Shown here piece by piece: positions 11,899 through 12,937 of a DNA stretch of 12,937 bases. The stretch is from Anaerolineae bacterium (lineage in GTDB: Bacteria; Chloroflexota; Anaerolineae; Aggregatilineales; Phototrophicaceae), in assembly GCA_025454675.1 (NCBI GenBank), contig JALONZ010000030.1, forward strand, positions 1 through 12,937, written 5' to 3'. The translations under genes and the position numbers were made by a program. The first letter of the stretch is position 1. Each line of letters starts with the position of its first letter. Below the pieces are notes generated by a model that had not been told where the DNA came from, ran no database searches, and was given only the letters and a program-made list of their open reading frames with translations.

Positions 11899-12306
11899 CT
11901 ACCATTTCCTAGATTGAATAAGATAAAGCCTTGTTTCAACATTATCGGGATGATTTATTTGCAAAATTCTCACAGTGACACGCCCAATAGCTGTTTTACC
12001 AATGATTTTCCCCGCTTTTAATTCAAAATGGTCAGCCCATTCATCTCTACGTGGATGAAACAGGGGGGGTAATTCCCCTGTTTCAAAATCATAAGAAGCT
12101 ATTTGACCACTTTTAGTAGAATTGCATTGAAAACATGCCCAAGCCAAGTTATCTTCATCATTATCCCCACCGTGAAAGACAGGAATAATATGGTCAACAT
12201 GATGTGGATATACACTTACAGCATCAGGCTTTTTGCAATATTCACATCGCCCATTTGCCCTTTCACGAATTTTTTGTCGCACTGAGGCAGAGTATCGCTG
12301 ACTCAT
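11899..12306 (-). CDS. HNH endonuclease family protein
   Basis: A 135-residue protein with a classical HNH zinc/metal finger. CEYC (21-24) and C58/C61 in ACFQCN form the structural pair of knuckles. HHVDHIIPVFHGG (35-47) supplies the catalytic DH (Asp38-His39), Asn53 is the middle Asn of EDNLA, and NSTKSG follows. The family cuts DNA non-specifically or in a targeted way, depending on partners. Residues 72-135 (ETGELPPLFHPRRDEWADHF, then IGRVTVRIL) form a conserved-looking tail I associate with small stand-alone HNH proteins of cyanobacteria and Chloroflexota. Its ATG overlaps the stop of the 80-residue partner gene (ATGA), showing translational coupling. Biological role (defence, toxin, mobile-element function) is not established. 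Confidence 0.88.
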   Translation of the reverse strand: MSQRYSASVRQKIRERANGRCEYCKKPDAVSVYPHHVDHIIPVFHGGDNDEDNLAWACFQCNSTKSGQIASYDFETGELPPLFHPRRDEWADHFELKAGKIIGKTAIGRVTVRILQINHPDNVETRLYLIQSRKW

Positions 12307-12545
12307 GAGTTTAGTTCTGCCATTGCCCGTGCTTTTAGGCGAGACATAATGCGGTCAAAATAAATCATCTGCTCAAATTCGTGTTGCTCTTCTGTTGATA
12401 GCATATTTTGGGCATTTTTTTCGAGTAATTCACGCGCTCTTTCTTGTTCAGCATCACTCAGTTGAAACGCCAATAATTGCTCTGGTGTTGCTTTTTCTGC
12501 CAGATAATCTATCAATTGTTGATACGCATTAATCACAACAGACAT
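12303..12545 (-). CDS. Small helical protein coupled to the HNH nuclease
   Basis: An 80-residue, highly charged, probably all-helical protein (ATPEQLLAFQLSDAEQERAR, then ELLEKNAQNMLSTEEQHEFE). I recognise this as a recurring small partner encoded directly before HNH genes, but know of no assigned function; an inhibitor or chaperone of the nuclease is the natural guess. GAGG, formed partly by the upstream gene's TGA stop, lies about 8 nt before the ATG, so translation is likely coupled to the nucleotidyltransferase gene. Its stop overlaps the HNH start by 4 nt. A second, damaged copy faces the pair at 11661-11897. Confidence 0.75.
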   Translation of the reverse strand: MSVVINAYQQLIDYLAEKATPEQLLAFQLSDAEQERARELLEKNAQNMLSTEEQHEFEQMIYFDRIMSRLKARAMAELNS

Positions 12546-12555
12546 CGTATAAACC

Positions 12556-12937
12556 TCACAACTGCACGTAACTATTCTCCGCCAAGATGAAGCGGTGTGT
12601 GGATGGGATGATATGATTGGCAGATGTCACCACGCTATTATCGGCAATCAGGCTGGAATCTACCTGCATGATGATGCTGGCTTCAATCTCGCTATTTTCC
12701 ACCGTCACATTATCCCCAATAGACGTATACGGTCCGATGTAGCTATTTTTGATGACCACATTATCCCCCAAAATCACGGGACCGCGGATGACACTATCAA
12801 TCACTTGGGTATCTTTGCCCAAAATCACACGACTCGAGACTTCTGATTTTTCGGTGATATGCACGCCTTCGGGTTTGGGTGTGAAGGGCATATCCCCCAG
12901 CACGAATTGATTGGCTTCGATAATCGCATTCGGTTTG
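12556..12937 (-). CDS. Glucose-1-phosphate thymidylyltransferase-like enzyme (long RmlA/StrD type), C-terminal part
   Basis: Only the last 126 residues are inside the window; the frame stays open to the right edge. They form a left-handed beta-helix of hexapeptide-like repeats (VILGKDTQVIDSVIRGPVI, then IGPYTSIGDNVTVENSEIE), preceded by IIEANQFVLGD. This is the tail seen on long-form RmlA/StrD nucleotidyltransferases, which make dTDP-glucose or related NDP-sugars from sugar-1-phosphate. The catalytic nucleotide-binding domain is outside the window, so the exact substrate cannot be judged. It could feed the glycosyltransferase operon at 3846-9440. The HNH pair begins 10 nt after its stop. Confidence 0.82.
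   Translation of the reverse strand, partial: KPNAIIEANQFVLGDMPFTPKPEGVHITEKSEVSSRVILGKDTQVIDSVIRGPVILGDNVVIKNSYIGPYTSIGDNVTVENSEIEASIIMQVDSSLIADNSVVTSANHIIPSTHRFILAENSYVQL

Overview
The window reads as a chromosomal segment of a bacterium, most likely a Chloroflexota (Anaerolineae-like) lineage. This is inference from three things: the gene mix (class I HMG-CoA reductase, long-form RmlA-type nucleotidyltransferase, Pro/Thr-linker lipoprotein, CpaF ATPase), the many GC-rich palindromic intergenic elements, and moderate GC content with AT-rich islands. No rRNA, plasmid origin, phage structural genes or CRISPR array were seen.

Layout. 1-950 (minus): 5' part of a CpaF-type secretion/pilus ATPase, running off the left edge. 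951-1231: non-coding leader with stacked hairpins and short palindromic repeats. 1232-1678 (minus): a stand-alone LuxR-type HTH regulator, divergent from 1797-3341 (plus), a class I HMG-CoA reductase (mevalonate pathway) with an extra N-terminal domain. 3410-3838 (plus): a small unknown protein. 3846-9440 (minus): a tightly packed run, in transcription order an acidic six-helix membrane protein, a GT4 glycosyltransferase, a GT9-GT26 fusion glycosyltransferase, a lipoprotein and a tyrosine recombinase. The first two and the last two of these genes are only 3 nt apart. 9541-9615 (plus): tRNA-Cys(GCA) with its own promoter and terminator, followed by a palindrome, a long GC-rich inverted-repeat element and a 62-aa zinc-ribbon protein. 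10041-11506 (minus): a thiosulfate sulfurtransferase and a sufE-like gene broken by an exact 29-bp tandem duplication. 11661-11897 (plus): a small gene with an in-frame TAG, convergent with 11899-12545 (minus), an HNH nuclease and its 80-aa partner. That pair sits directly behind 12556-12937 (minus), the 3' end of a glucose-1-phosphate nucleotidyltransferase (RmlA long type).

How the genes fit together. The minus-strand run 9440-3846 looks like a cell-surface glycan assembly operon: two or three glycosyl transfer activities, a membrane protein and a lipoprotein. The RmlA-type enzyme at the right edge could supply nucleotide sugars. The recombinase at the operon's end is unexpected. The sulfurtransferase and SufE-like gene point to sulfur trafficking or Fe-S cluster assembly, but the SufE copy is disrupted as sequenced. 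The strongest candidate for a poorly described system is the translationally coupled 80-aa protein plus HNH nuclease, with a damaged paralogue of the 80-aa partner facing it.
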